Positions 25,661-37,359 of a stretch of DNA of 64,000 bases are shown one piece after another. Both the position numbers and the translations under genes were made by a program. The number at the start of each line of letters is the position of its first letter. Position 1 is the first letter of the stretch. The notes beneath the pieces were generated by a model. That model ran no database searches. It saw only the letters and a list, made by a program, of their open reading frames with translations, and was not told the DNA's origin. The DNA is from Siphonodentalium dalli (lineage: Eukaryota > Mollusca > Scaphopoda > Gadilida > Siphonodentaliidae), in assembly GCA_032622095.1 (NCBI GenBank), contig CP136064.1, forward strand, positions 133,183,129 to 133,247,128. Direction: 5' to 3'.

Positions 25661-25998
25661 AGAAGCAAATTTGATTTTTGAGACAATGCAATTTTTTTTA
25701 GATTGGGTGGGATACGAAACCCCGGCCCGACGGCGAGCGCGCCTTGCGACTCAAAGTCCGACGTCAATACCACACGGCCACATGGGGTTGCTTCGGTGGC
25801 CGTGTGGTATTGACGTCGGACTTTGAGTCGCAAGGCGCGCTCGCCGTCGGGCCGTGGTTCGTATCCCACCCAATCTCAGTGGCCGTGTGGTATTGACGTC
25901 GGACTTTGAGTCGCAAGGCGCGCTCGCCGTCGGGCCGGGGTTCGCATCCCACCCAATCTCAAAAAATTTGCATTGTCTCAAAAATCAAATTTGCTTCT
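25661..25998. repeat. Foldback of tRNA-Ser-like SINE units
   Basis: Three ~80-bp tRNA-like units lie here: one on the minus strand (about 25700-25782) and two on the plus strand (about 25796-25876 and 25879-25959). Each starts GTGGCCGTGTGGTATTGACG, reminiscent of tRNA-Ser. Each contains GGACTTTGAGTC and a pol III B-box-like GGTTCGTATCC or GGTTCGCATCC. The outer flanks AGAAGCAAATTTG and CAAATTTGCTTCT are also inverted, so the whole block folds back. Confidence 0.8.
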
Positions 25999-26169
25999 TA
26001 ATCTATATTGTTTAAAAATTTGCTTATTTTCAGTTGTTGACGAGCAATAGACAATGGGTTAAAAGATAATCAAATCAGAAGAAACATAACGATATATTTG
26101 TTATGATGTACGAGTCACATGCATGGTGATATACTAGATCGGAACGTTTTTGTTTTTTTCTGGTTTGTT

Positions 26170-27040
26170 CAGGGGGGGGGGCGGAAAAAAAACTGCGGGA
26201 CACAACGTACCGGGGGTGGAGGGGGGTACATAGGCGTAACAAATTTACACGTACATTTTTTCCTTATTCATTTAGGGGGGGGGGGGTTGTCGGAAAAAAT
26301 TTGCATGTAATTTTTTTCCGAATATGTATTTTCAGACTCACAACTTCAATTTTCTCTCATTTTATAGAATATGGATCAACCTTAATATCCAAATCATATA
26401 TACATGAGTAGTACAATCCACCTAAAACAATTTTGGATAACCACTGTCTTGGTTTACATGTGATATTGACCCCATTAACCCTCTTAATAATGCCGACTAT
26501 GTCATTGTCTACCAGTCGAATGCAGAATTCTACCCTGCGATCGCTTATCTGGCAAATTTTTACTGCAGAACTATCCCATGTATCAAACAATTTCTCCTCC
26601 AATGGTATAAGAAAACAGTTATATGCTGGTTTCTCACTCATCTCATTTGCATCTTTTTCAAAGTCGAGGTAATGACTAGTTGTCATTTTTTAAAGTGCAT
26701 ACAAAGCGTTGCGATCACCAATATACATGTTTGTACATGTCATGACATCACGAGGTACAAATCTGCGTTCTACTGGTAGACAATGACCATTTTAGTCATA
26801 ATAATCTAAACTAAGTTACCAAGCACCTTCTCGTGAATTGTATGCTCCGGTGTTTTTTTCGGTTTCCGGTCAAACCGAGTTGTTGTCCGGCTGGGGTAGA
26901 TTTGATTTTTTTTCTGGGGGGAGGGGGGGGCAAAAAAAAAACTGCAGTGTTTGCTGTTTGGGGGGGGGGGTACCCAAACCGAAGAAAACAGTTTTTTCCA
27001 CCCTGTGTCTGCAGTTTTTTTCCGGCCCCCCCCCCCCCCT
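26170..27040. mobile_element. Poly-G-ended hAT-like element
   Basis: It opens CAGGGGGGGGG(C)GGAAAAAAACTGC, ends with the inverted counterpart GCAGTTTTTTTCCGG plus a C run, and is flanked by GGTTTGTT at 26162-26169 and 27041-27048. An 8-bp duplication with CAG-type ends fits hAT. Two more poly-G tracts next to A runs lie inside near 26275 and 26915. There is no transposase, but a 109-codon open frame is present. Confidence 0.7.
26357..26686 (-). CDS. Hypothetical 109-residue ORF inside the hAT-like element
   Basis: The frame starts at ATG 26684-26686 and ends in TAA. It is not low complexity: the composition is mixed, with four cysteines, a WDSSAVKICQISDRRVEFC stretch and an RQWLSKIVLGGLYY stretch near the C-terminus. 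I do not recognise the family. It lies alone between the two poly-G ends, so it may be a captured gene fragment or exon carried by the element, or chance. No promoter or splice site is convincing. Confidence 0.3.
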   Translation of the reverse strand: MTTSHYLDFEKDANEMSEKPAYNCFLIPLEEKLFDTWDSSAVKICQISDRRVEFCIRLVDNDIVGIIKRVNGVNITCKPRQWLSKIVLGGLYYSCIYDLDIKVDPYSIK

Positions 27041-27204
27041 GGTTTGTTTGAGATTTCTCGACGTTCTGCGTCAAAAATCATGACTGATTCAGAGAAACTG
27101 TCGCCCGTCAACTCCATACAAAACTGGCACGCTGTACAAACATAGCCCATCTTATCATATATATATGAAAAGAGTGGAGTACTTTCTACCTGGATATGTT
27201 AATA

Positions 27205-27710
27205 TATTTATATATATTGAAATAATAGGCAGAAATTTAACCCTCCCGCAATTTCATAAAATTCGAAATGTAGCCATCGCCAGTTGACTGGATCTAAGAA
27301 TGATAGAATAATGCGTAGTATTTGCTTTTATTTAATATAGAACACACATAGCAAGTGTAAATTGCGAACTTTCCATCCGTATTCACACTATTAGAAAAGT
27401 ATCAAAATCCAAGATGGCGTCCAATATGACATTCAGTTTTAATTGTAATACTTAGTGAAAGGAGATAAGAAAAATCCAGAAAAGAAATGTCCCCATTATA
27501 TTATATTATTGTAATGACCACGTAGAATAACATTTCATATTAAACATTATTTTCACCATTAATATATCTTATCAAATGGTAAAATATTAGGCAAGAATTT
27601 ATCCCGCCGTTCAATGTAATAGAATTCGAAATAAAGCTATCGCCTGGGAACGGAACCACGAATGATCGCATAATGCACAATATTTTGTTTTATTTATGGC
27701 GCGTACACAT
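27205..27710. repeat. Diverged direct duplication of a dispersed family
   Basis: About 27205-27370 and 27560-27710 share AATAATAGGCA(A)GAA, AATTCGAAAT and GATCGCATAATGC-like words. The block between them (TTTTAATTGTAA, ACTTAGTGAA) recurs at about 34230-34340 and, more weakly, near 34550-34620. Confidence 0.6.
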
Positions 27711-28004
27711 GACGGGCAAGAAAATGCCAGGTATGTCCCATGTGACTTACTTGACCAATGAAAAAAATAATACAGGAACATATCTGATGGAGGTAGTGCA
27801 CTGGTATTGTGTCGCCTGTGGGCGATATATATTCACCTTGATTGGTGGTCATCGGTATCCGTTAAATAATCTGTAACGGATACCCTGGTAACAGTTCACG
27901 CACTTGAGTTATGATCCATCAATAGTATCGCCTGTTTCAACAACTGATTTCGTAATTCCATTTTAGATGAGATGACCGAATCGCTGAATTATTAATTAGC
28001 TAGA
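27711..28004. other. Unassigned DNA
   Basis: A 67-codon open frame at 27673-27876 has no recognised motif. Confidence 0.3.
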
Positions 28005-28150
28005 GGTTATCGGCCGCAATAAGTAGAACGCTGCCCGCGTCATAAGTAACAAAAAGTCGGCCAATAAGTAGAAAACGCGGTCAATAAGTAACAAAACGTC
28101 GGCCAATAAGTAGAAAACGCGGCCAATAAGTCAAGGTAACGTAAATTACG
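28005..28150. repeat. AATAAGTAG tandem block, copy 1
   Basis: A ~40-bp unit (AAGTCGGCCAATAAGTAGAA followed by AACGCGGCC or a variant) is repeated. The whole block recurs in direct orientation at about 28628-28770. Confidence 0.88.
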
Positions 28151-28325
28151 TCATACGTAATTAGCTCGATCGGCAAAGAATATTGGGTCGATGGAAGATA
28201 GACTGCAGTTGATTTCGGATGATTACGGACAGTCACAGTTTTTGGGAGTAAATATACATGTACGTGGATGAACTACATGTATGCGTATCAATACCATTCC
28301 CAGTGGAAACTGACAGTACTGTGAA
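28148..28325. repeat. Segment duplicated at 32768-32956
   Basis: It begins ACGTCATACGTAATTAGCTC and ends GACAGTACTGTGAA. It matches 32768-32956 in direct orientation with few differences, about 4.6 kb away. Confidence 0.9.
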
Positions 28326-28471
28326 ATCGCTGCAAGTTCTTCACTAAGTTCACAAGAATAAAAATTGCTGGAATAATTTTTAATTTAATAAAACACACAA
28401 TGGTATATCTATGTTAATATATTCATCCTGTGAAACAATTATTGCCATTGTTGCTAATTAATAAAATACTT

Positions 28472-28605
28472 ATTAATTGGTTGTTTCCACATTGACCGAG
28501 TTATGAGGCCTCGGTCTGTCGTATTAGCCTTCGGCCTGCGGCCTCAGGCCAATACGACAAACCTCGGCCTCATAACTCGGCCAATATGGAAACAACCAAT
28601 TAATA
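28472..28605. repeat. Small foldback
   Basis: Arms of about 58 bp (ATTAATTGGTTGTTTCCA outer, GTCGTATTAGCC inner) surround a GGCCTGCGGCC-rich loop. Confidence 0.88.
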
Positions 28606-28627
28606 ACATATAGGGCCTATTATTAAT

Positions 28628-28770
28628 TAGCTGTAGGTTATCGGCCGCAATAAGTAGAACGCTGCCCGGGTCATAAGTAACAAAAAGTCGGCCAATAAGT
28701 AGAAAACGCGGCCAATAAGTAACAAAAAGTCGGCCAATAAGTAGAAAACGCGGCCAATAAGTCAAGGTGA
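28628..28770. repeat. AATAAGTAG tandem block, copy 2
   Basis: This is the direct copy of 28005-28150, starting GGTTATCGGCCGCAATAAGT. Confidence 0.88.
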
Positions 28771-30387
28771 CGTAAATGGCCTAAAATTCCTTAAATCGAC
28801 ATGTAGTTTGCAATCAAATCGAATTTTTTTTTGTCGATATGCCGGTTATCATCATCATAATATGAAAATATAGTATGTGTGGAATGTGTCACGTTAAAAT
28901 GAGCACCGGAGGATCATGTTCCTATTTTTCAGATGCCATGAAAACGGTAGGCATTTTTATGCATGTTTTCTCCGTTACCAACCCGAAAAGGTAGTATATG
29001 GTTACGTGCAGTCCATTTAAACATGTGGCAACAGTTTTATATTGTCAGAATCAATACACTATGGTGGCTATAGTCACATGCATGCAATTTTATAAAATAC
29101 TCATGATTCTAGCTGTCACTAGCCATATGTTTGGGGTCAATGGCTACCCGTATATCTTAGGATTACCGTGCAATTAAAAATTCATTCCGAATCGAACACT
29201 CTCTATCACTCTATTTGGTTTATAAACAGACAAAATTGGCCAATTTCTTATGTGGGGATATATACGTTTTCGAAAACAAAACATGTGGAAAATATTGATG
29301 TGGCGTTTGTGATATGCGACACACATATATTACAGTGGGCGTGGTAACGGAGAAAACATATTTTGGGTCTTTATGTTCCTAAATATTGCGAATCGTTGAT
29401 ACACACTAAATTTTGAATAATATGTGCCACAAACGTGTTCGGTTGAATTTCTAACTTCGCTCGAAACATATTAACTATTATTTGAAACTACATGCATGCA
29501 GTCCCATGTACTTTGAATGTGTATGTGTTTCCAGTAAACCCATATCATTGATCTATGCTGGTGCACACAATTCTGTGCATCTAAAAATAAGACCTGCATA
29601 ATCATGCCATTCAATTTTATTTAATTACATAAATATAAGAATGTGTTAATATATGTCGAACAAGGAATACCTGACAATTCAAACGCCCGATGTAATATTA
29701 GCATGGACATGATGGTAACGGAGAAAAAACCTATATATAGTTATATACGACATGTATGCAAGTTTATGAATGAGGAATATTTTGCTATACTCAAACCGGT
29801 TTTGGACAAGTTTCCAAAACAAGACAGTCAATGACTGTGTGGTCGCTCACCAGACTGCAAAGAATGATAAGACTGTGACTCTGGAGATCACAACAGTCAG
29901 AACTTTTCATAATCACTTTAAAAGAAGTAGATCTAAACAGGATATGTGGCTAGAGAGACTTCACGTATGTATATTGGTGAAAATCCACCTTGAAATTACC
30001 AACTGTACACTACTGATCAGCCCCTACTCCAGCTCAACAAGTCCCCTCCCGACTGGGCTTCAGACTCCCAAGTCTTAGGTTGGAATTTCACAACCGACAA
30101 TTCGAAATTAATTTTAAATAGCTAGTAGCCTTCAATTAATTTCCTGCCTATATAAATCAATATAATAAATGTCATCGTTACTAGTGTCATCACATTGAGT
30201 CTATATGTCTAAACATGACAAACACGTGAAATTATCACCGTTGTCAAAGACACCGTAATCCTCTCCGCAACATTCATGAAACCACTTGCCACAATCTGAG
30301 CACAACACCCATTCGTCGCGTTTACTGGGGTCGAGTGGATCATCATAAACCCATCCTCACTTCCCACAAGGATACGCATCTTGACAG
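28771..30387. other. Unassigned DNA carrying three copies of a 17-bp motif
   Basis: TGGTAACGGAGAAAACA occurs at 28964-28980 (minus), 29343-29359 (plus) and, with an extra A, at about 29713-29730 (plus). Four more copies lie at 32.0-32.4 kb. No gene is seen. Confidence 0.6.
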
Positions 30388-30852
30388 TTATGTTCCGCAC
30401 TCTTTTTTGAAGCTCGCTTGCCTTTGATGACCATGGACCATTATAGACTCGCGAACATGTGGTGCAGACATCGTTGTAAACTTCCAATTGCATTTCAGTT
30501 CGGATTCACCATTTGAAGCTAGAAACTTTAAACAATTGGCGCAGAAACATGACGTTTCTCTGGTAGCGGGCGCTTTCGTTGAGGTGAATAAATGCGACAT
30601 TAACCTTGGTGTGATTGCCCCAATCACAAAATGCGGCGGTGTTCTGTATCACACATTTACCGGTCTTCACTGCAACGTCAACCAACCTCTTGGAGGTCCC
30701 TCCAACTCCATCACACGGCCCCTTTCCATGACCTGCTTCCAATTATTGCCAGGTAGCTTTCACGCCCATCTTAGAATGATTACTGACAAGGATGAAGATA
30801 TGTCTGTTTCGATATTGGCTGGTGGGTGAATCCGAAATGTATAGTGGATGTA
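30388..30852 (-). pseudogene. GHGKGPCDGVGG-family transposon-type protein fragment
   Basis: The minus strand reads SDSPTSQYRNRHIFILVSNH, then GVKATWQ, an in-frame TAA, then LEAGHGKGPCDGVGGTSKR and on to AAFCDWG. After a frameshift near 30560 another frame supplies RETSCFCANC and ELKCNW. I recognise this as a widespread uncharacterised invertebrate protein family that behaves like a mobile element product. The glycine-rich HGKG..DG..G core is its hallmark. The stop codon, the frameshift and a minisatellite abutting its upstream end mark it as dead. Its biochemical activity is not known to me. The upstream part of the open frame beyond about 30852 is minisatellite-derived. Confidence 0.7.
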
Positions 30853-30867
30853 TTTGACACCAGGAAC

Positions 30868-31425
30868 AATATATAACACCCTTTGTTTGACCTAAATCGG
30901 CCAAGGGGCTGAGAGATAGCATGGGTGTCCTATTTTGAACCCCTCTGGACAGCGACAATTCTGGATCAGGTTGAGGTGTGTGAGGTATTTGGAAAGAGTG
31001 CCTGGGGAGGCGCACCCTACAACACCCTTTGTTTAACCTAAATCGGTCAACGGGACGCGAAATGGCATGGATGTCCTATTTGAACCCTTATGATCCGGGG
31101 TGGTGTGAAAGGGGTGAATATTTAGATTATCTTGGGGCATCCTTTGTTTTACCTATATCGACCAAGGGGTCGAGAAATGCCATGGGTGCCATATTTGAAC
31201 GTCTCTGGTGTCCATTTTGGATCGTGGTGTGGTGAAGGGGGGGGGGGGTATTTAGATTGGCTCCCTACACACACCTTTTGTTTGACCTAAATCGGCTGAG
31301 AAAGGCATGGTGCCATATTTGTACCCTTCTGGATGGCGGCCACTTTGGATCTGGATGGGTGCGTGGATAGAATATCTGTGGGAGGGGGGGGGGGGGCACC
31401 ACACAAAACCCTTTGTTTGACATAA
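30868..31425. repeat. Minisatellite, ~120-bp units
   Basis: About five imperfect units each begin near ACACCCTTTGTTTGACCTAA and contain ATCGGCCAAGGGG, GCATGGGTGYCCTATTT and a G-rich end. G tracts of up to about 12 occur near 31240 and 31385. Confidence 0.88.
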
Positions 31426-32767
31426 TTATAAAAATTTCGAATAAGTAATAAGGAATGGAAGTAACCTTTTAATCGGTACTGTAACGGGGTGAATATATCG
31501 TTAAGATAGATAACTCTGGTCGCCAGACAAGAAATCCATCATACATAACCCAACAGAAACTCATATGCAACTCTATGTCTGTCTGTAGCAGTGTGAGCAA
31601 TGGCAACCCGCACTGTCTCTTTGATTTTGCTATCCCATTTTGCCCGGATAGCCTGGCACAGTGTCCCACTTTGCCCAGTGCGGTGTCCTGATTTGCCCAA
31701 AGGCACGGTCAAAGTGGGACAAAACAAGAGGTTCCAAAAGGGACATACCTAAATGGTGTTTGATATCAATGATCACCCGATTATATGCGCCGATGAATTA
31801 TATACCAATCAACGGCTTTCCAGATTTTCGGCGAAAATCCTATCTAAAATTCCTTGAAAACATTTGGTGTCCCGCTTTGCCCGGGTCTCCCCTATTTGTA
31901 ATTAACCGGGTTAGTTTTTTGTGTTGAACTGAGTCAAACAAACCCAGACTGCCGATATAGTATCGCCAAGGGTTCATATGTGCCTAAAGAATGACCTTCG
32001 CTGGTAACGGAGAAAACGGTAACGGAGAAAACCGCATATTGTTTAGAGCCATATATAAAAGTCTTGTGATATTAATTTCAACATGCTCACGTGATATTTT
32101 GGGCTTGATAGACGTTCCGTCAGATGAGATTAGCAGTTGTAGTTAACTCGTCGATTTTCTATGTTTTATGGTGGTAACGGAGAAAACATCCTTAAATAAA
32201 CTGTTTTGGGAGTGGCAACTCATCTCTTGTTATTTCTACATATGATTCATTTTTATTTAGAGCTATATGTTCCCCAGGTTACACGTGAAACTGCGTTTCT
32301 TTGTATAAAATTAGGCACGTACAGCAAGTTGTGTCTGTCAGTTATGACGATTTAAATTGATGGTAACGGAGAAAACACCGTTTTCACGGACAACATACCA
32401 TGGTGGACTGCTTCCAAATATAGTAACGTTATAGAATACTCGGTTTTTAATGCGAGAATCGGTCATACAAGTGAGATAATTACATAGCACTTGTATAATA
32501 TAGTAACGGATTACTCAAGTTTCTGAGCTCATGAAATCGGATACCCAATAACGGACATCCCAAAAACAGCCAATTTTGTCACTCAAACCTCCCATTTGTG
32601 AAATATAAGGAAGCCCACCGGATTTTTCTATGTGATATATATTTGCCATAAGACCCCTGTTTAATGATATGTTGCCATTGAGATGGCGGTCGGGACATGC
32701 ATGAGATACACCCCTCGGACACGTATTTGCCATTTTTGCGCTATAAGGAATTTTGGGCCAAATTTAT
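31426..32767. other. Unassigned DNA with motif copies and a TTTGCCC repeat
   Basis: TGGTAACGGAGAAAAC occurs at 32002-32017, 32018-32033 (adjacent tandem copy), 32172-32188 and 32361-32377. About 31640-31890 holds several CCCACTTTGCCC words in both orientations. No gene is seen. Confidence 0.6.
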
Positions 32768-32956
32768 GACGTCATACGTAATTAGCTCGATCGCCAAAGA
32801 ATATTGGGTCGATGGAAGATAGATTGCAGTTGATTTTCGGATGAATTACGGACAGTTACTGTTTTTGGGAGTAAATATATACATTTAGGCCTACGTGGAT
32901 GAACTACATGTATCCGTATCAATATCATTCCCAGTGGAAACTGACAGTACTGTGAA
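32768..32956. repeat. Second copy of the 28148-28325 segment
   Basis: See 28148-28325. A ~12-bp insertion near 32885 (ATTTAGGCCTAC region) is the main difference. Confidence 0.9.
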
Positions 32957-35219
32957 TGGGAATGAGTCATTGCTCATTTTGGGGTCGTTTGGCCGAAAAA
33001 ACATGGCCACCAGCAGCCATCTTGGATTTTACTCTTTGCATCTAATCTCGCATTTACCCTAATATATGCTCTTATGAAGAATATCATGTTTATATGGTGG
33101 CACTCGTATCACCACCAAAGCAAATCAATGTTAACCCTTTCTATACTAAATATTCCTATAAATTATATATAGTATTATATGGACATGTGCGTAGGAACAC
33201 ATAGCTATAGAGGGTTTCCGTTGACGGAGGACGTCCATGTGAGATTTCCAGCTGTACACCCCCTTGAACCAGGCCAAACTCAACTCCCAAGTTCACATAA
33301 TTCAAATATGGCACCCCTCCCATCTGTTTTGAATTTCCCACCTGGCACCTCACATGTCTTGTTTTTGTTTGTTTTAACTTGAATTTTGACTGAACACCGG
33401 GGAGATAGGAACATAGAGGAAATTTCAAACCAATATTTCGGCAAAAAGTAGGAAGAAATGCAAAACAATTTCTAAAACAACAAATTCCACATACATTACT
33501 GGTTGGAAAATCAGACTACCAGAACAATTTCGACCCATTGTTGTTGTAAAATTACCATCTAATATTGTGTTTGTTATGAAATTTCCAACTAGTGGAAATT
33601 TTACCATAGTTGGGGGGGGTCCCATGTCCCCCTGTATGTTTGGTAACGAAATATATACCACAGCTCCACGAACCACGCCAAATCCACAAATCAAGAACAC
33701 ACTCATATAGGGTCTCAATGGGTGTGGGGTCATCTGGTTTGCCACAAAACCATAATAACTTGTATCACCCCACATATGCATGTACAATGAAATTTTAACA
33801 TAGGTGTGTACCTATTTCCAAATAACGTGACCACTTTCTCATTATATAGAAGGTCTTTATGCATATATGAGAGCAGCAACGTGGCTACAGGTCGGTTGGT
33901 GCCTCATCCCACCGACAACGGTAATCCATGTCAACAGTTGGAAATTTAATAATGTAATGAATTGCCAATATGGACTATAGGTTGTTTACCGGACGCAATT
34001 CACTTGAACCAGCACGACCAAATACTGTTCTGATTGAGCTCAATCAACGCCATCTAACCCGCCGCTTTCTAACGGGCGTAATCTTTGCAGCAAGAAAATA
34101 TCAGAGTACAATTGTACCTGATATTTTCTTGCATATATTGTTTTGCAGCTACATGTGAACGCGCCACTAATGTAGAAATGCGCAATGACAAGAGGAAATT
34201 GTCATCCATATTTGTTATTAGACGAGTATCACAATTTTAATTGTAAGACTTAGTGAACGGGCATACGACACATACAGAAAGGGAACGTCCCCAGTGGTAT
34301 ATTGTATATCATTGTAATGATAACATAGAAAATTTAATATCAAACAGATTCACCAATAATCCATATTATCAATTGATGAAATAATAGACACAAAACATAA
34401 CCACAAATATAGTCACAAACTTCCACAAAAATGCGCCACTGAAGATTGTAGTCCAGACCAAAAAGAAAGGAGCATAACTTTTGGAATTCATTTGTGCTGA
34501 ATACGATAAGGAAACAAACAAAAACTGAATTCCCATCCAAAATGGCGGTTAATTTTAATGTCAACACTTTGTGAACAACAATTTCTAATACGATATGCGG
34601 AAAAAGAACGTCTCATGTGGTATTATTTATAGCGATGTATTAGCTAGAATATGTGTTCATATATGAATAGCATAAATAGAAGGGTCTCTTTAAATTCCTT
34701 GATTCATTCCCGACATTTAAATTCCCCGCCGTTTGGAATAACCTATCCAAAGAACTTCGATCGGAACCGACACGATGCAATTTAAAAAAAAAAATGATCA
34801 GTAAATTCATCGATTCATATCCCACGTCAGTGACTTGTAATAACACATACTGCCCAGAATGCGTACGTTAACGATGGCACCATAACTCTTAATATCAAGC
34901 ATGTATAGTTCGTTCTAGATTTGTTGATCGCGATTTACTATTTAGTACATGTGTGACGCTTCAAACCAGTATGCACCGTGCAACGACTCCACACCTTCCA
35001 TCACATTCGACAATATAATGTTCTAGTGTTCTAACTGGATCTCATCCAACTGGCCTGGCGGGTTTCTTTGAAAATGAGGGCAACCTTGGTTTACATGTAC
35101 ATAAATGTCTGTATTTAAGAAACCCGCTAGACCACATGCCACATGCACTCCCTCGGGTCCGTCAAAGAAGAGCATATGCATATACATATGTCTGATATAT
35201 ACTAACTACTACATTTAAT
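32957..35219. other. Unassigned DNA
   Basis: It includes the 34230-34620 relatives of the 27.2-27.7 kb repeat family and a short hairpin near 34090-34130 (CAAGAAAATATCAG with its complement). The overlapping frames at 33156-33798 have no motif I recognise. Confidence 0.4.
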
Positions 35220-35500
35220 CGTTGACATAACCGGAGTTGACACAATACAAATTATGATGGGGTTGGCAGGAAGACAGCCACGCACGAGGTTATGCCAACC
35301 CCAGGCTGAGTGCACCCCATTTGGGAGTCAGCATGATGTGGATCGTCATATATCCATATCTTGCTGATCCTCAACTGGGCAAGTAACTGATCTTATGCAC
35401 TTGACGATTCAATCCTATTTATGATTATTTTTGTATTTCCTGTATTCTTGTATATTTAATGCACTTTTGCCAATAAATTATCTATCTATCTATCTAAATT
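35220..35500 (+). mobile_element. Probable LINE 3' end with (ATCT)n tail
   Basis: The sequence ends GCCAATAAATTATCTATCTATCTATC, the form of tail seen on CR1/L2-like LINE 3' ends. A CCATTTGGGAGTCAGCATGA-type 3' UTR precedes it. No coding part remains. Confidence 0.45.
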
Positions 35501-36429
35501 GTTTCATATTAGATTAATCACAGACACGACAGACAGGACTGTCCACTACAATATTTCTAAACCAGGAGTGACTTCATGGGGGTCAGGACTCAGGGTGCTG
35601 CATGACCATTAATTAAATTATTTACTTTGACACATTCTTATGTATTGTCGTGTATACTATTTGATCTATATTTGATAGGTAGGATTACAGTTCGCTGTAG
35701 AAACTTATAATGCGCTAATAATACGCACATTGCCTTCCATATGGAGTTATCAGCCGAAAAACAAGTTGAGCTGTATTTTGTGGTATTGTACCTACATACC
35801 AGCTTTAATTAAATTTAGTTCAGTTAAGTTATCATCCCGAAACGACATATGCATAGAAGTGATGCACATACGGACAGACGACTTGATACGTATGGACTGA
35901 CGGACATACCAAAAACATAATAAGTCCCGCTTTATAAAGATGCAGTCGGGGTACCAGGTTATTTTTTTAAGAAACGTATATTACTTTGCATTTAGGTTCA
36001 AGTAACAAATAAAAATAACAAAACAATATTATTAGATATATTTAGGTTTAGTTTATATTTCGTTTTCAACATTTTTCTTCAACAGAAGCAGAAAACGGTG
36101 GTAAATCACACTTTTATAATGTTTTTTTTTTTGTAACTGGACCTCTGAATCCATTATAAAATGGGCGCATATATAAAATGAGATTACTTCGCAAAGATGT
36201 GTGACTACGTTTTCAGATTTTTGCAGCTTTCGGCCAGGAACCAGTCTGCTCAACAAGAGACATTGAGTGCGCGCAAATAAACATACACGAGAGTTGCAAA
36301 ACAATGACAAGACGACAGCCAGATAGAAATTTGCATTCACTAAGCAGTTATATTAACTTTGAGACGAAAAAATATTCATTAAAATGTACTTTTACTTCCA
36401 TGAACTAGAAATTTAGACAGTTGTTTGCT
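35501..36429. other. Unassigned DNA
   Basis: No gene or clear repeat is recognised. Confidence 0.35.
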
Positions 36430-36910
36430 CAACCAGAGTAAGGGCACAATATCCCTCATATTCAATATGTCATTAATAATAATTTTTTCATGTGCACGTT
36501 CTCACGACTGCATGGTTACATAGAGTGACGCGGCGAAATGGGATTGGCGTGTACGCACTTATATTGCATGGGACCATGTCTGTTTGAACCATTCATGTGC
36601 ATGTTTCACATGTCATAATGTGTCCCATGCATGTAGAGGCGTGGCGACATGGGGTTAGGGTGTGCGTACTTATATTGCATTGTACGTTGTCTGGTCTATT
36701 TGATATTTAGTGACTATGTCATCAAGGCTGTTCAAATCGTCACAGAGGGGTGGCACAGGGGGTGGGGTTAAGTATACTTATATTGCATGCAACACTGTCC
36801 GGTCGGTTTGAATATTTCATGTGTATGTTCTCATAGATGGTCACAGCGGCGTAGTCGAGGGGTTGGGTATACATACTTGTATTGCATTTCATTATATAGG
36901 TAGCATGTTC
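36430..36910 (+). repeat. Minisatellite array, family M (plus orientation)
   Basis: There are about 3-4 diverged ~120-bp units with GCGTGGCGACATGGGGTT, TGCGTACTTATATTGCAT and GTCTGGTCTATTTGATAT. The same units occur reversed at 44186-44770. The first part also contains one unit of the 37.37-37.63 kb repeat. Confidence 0.75.
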
Positions 36911-37359
36911 TATTTGATATATCTTAAATTTGATATGTGTATTTGTGGTGACAACTCGATAAGTTGACGTTTCTTTTCTCAGCATCCGTCTTGGATTTTA
37001 CTCTTTGCATCATTCAAGTCTTCGGAATACGGTACAGCCCTCATGCATCTGTCCGACTGCATATTGGATGTCACGATTTGAATCTATCGGCAAACCATAT
37101 AGCCCACGTTTATGAGCAGGTAATTGTCAAATTGTACATGCACGATCACGCTTCATATCTAGGGGTAATTTGACCATGCAAGCATCATGTGCTTGGTCGT
37201 GAGTACATCAGATATCTCGTTCTGATAGATGCGTACATATCAATTTCTAATATTAACTTTATAACATTTCCCAATGTATGTGACAATTTTTTTGTAAAAT
37301 AATTCATGGGCGATCTGATGCATGCATCTTCTTTTCTTGTTAATAATAATTTGAATTTG

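Noticed and set aside
25796-25959. Functional tRNA-Ser genes
   Set aside because: The anticodon stem does not pair properly around a 7-nt loop, and the copies are in SINE-like tandem and inverted form. They are treated as tRNA-derived repeats.
28005-28770. LTR retrotransposon bounded by the two AATAAGTAG blocks
   Set aside because: The blocks are ~145 bp, lack TG...CA ends, and enclose only a foldback and AT-rich DNA with no primer-binding site or polypurine tract.
33156-33798. Overlapping frames on both strands (up to 120 codons)
   Set aside because: No domain, splice signal or homology is recognised, and the frames on opposite strands overlap. Chance is the simpler reading.
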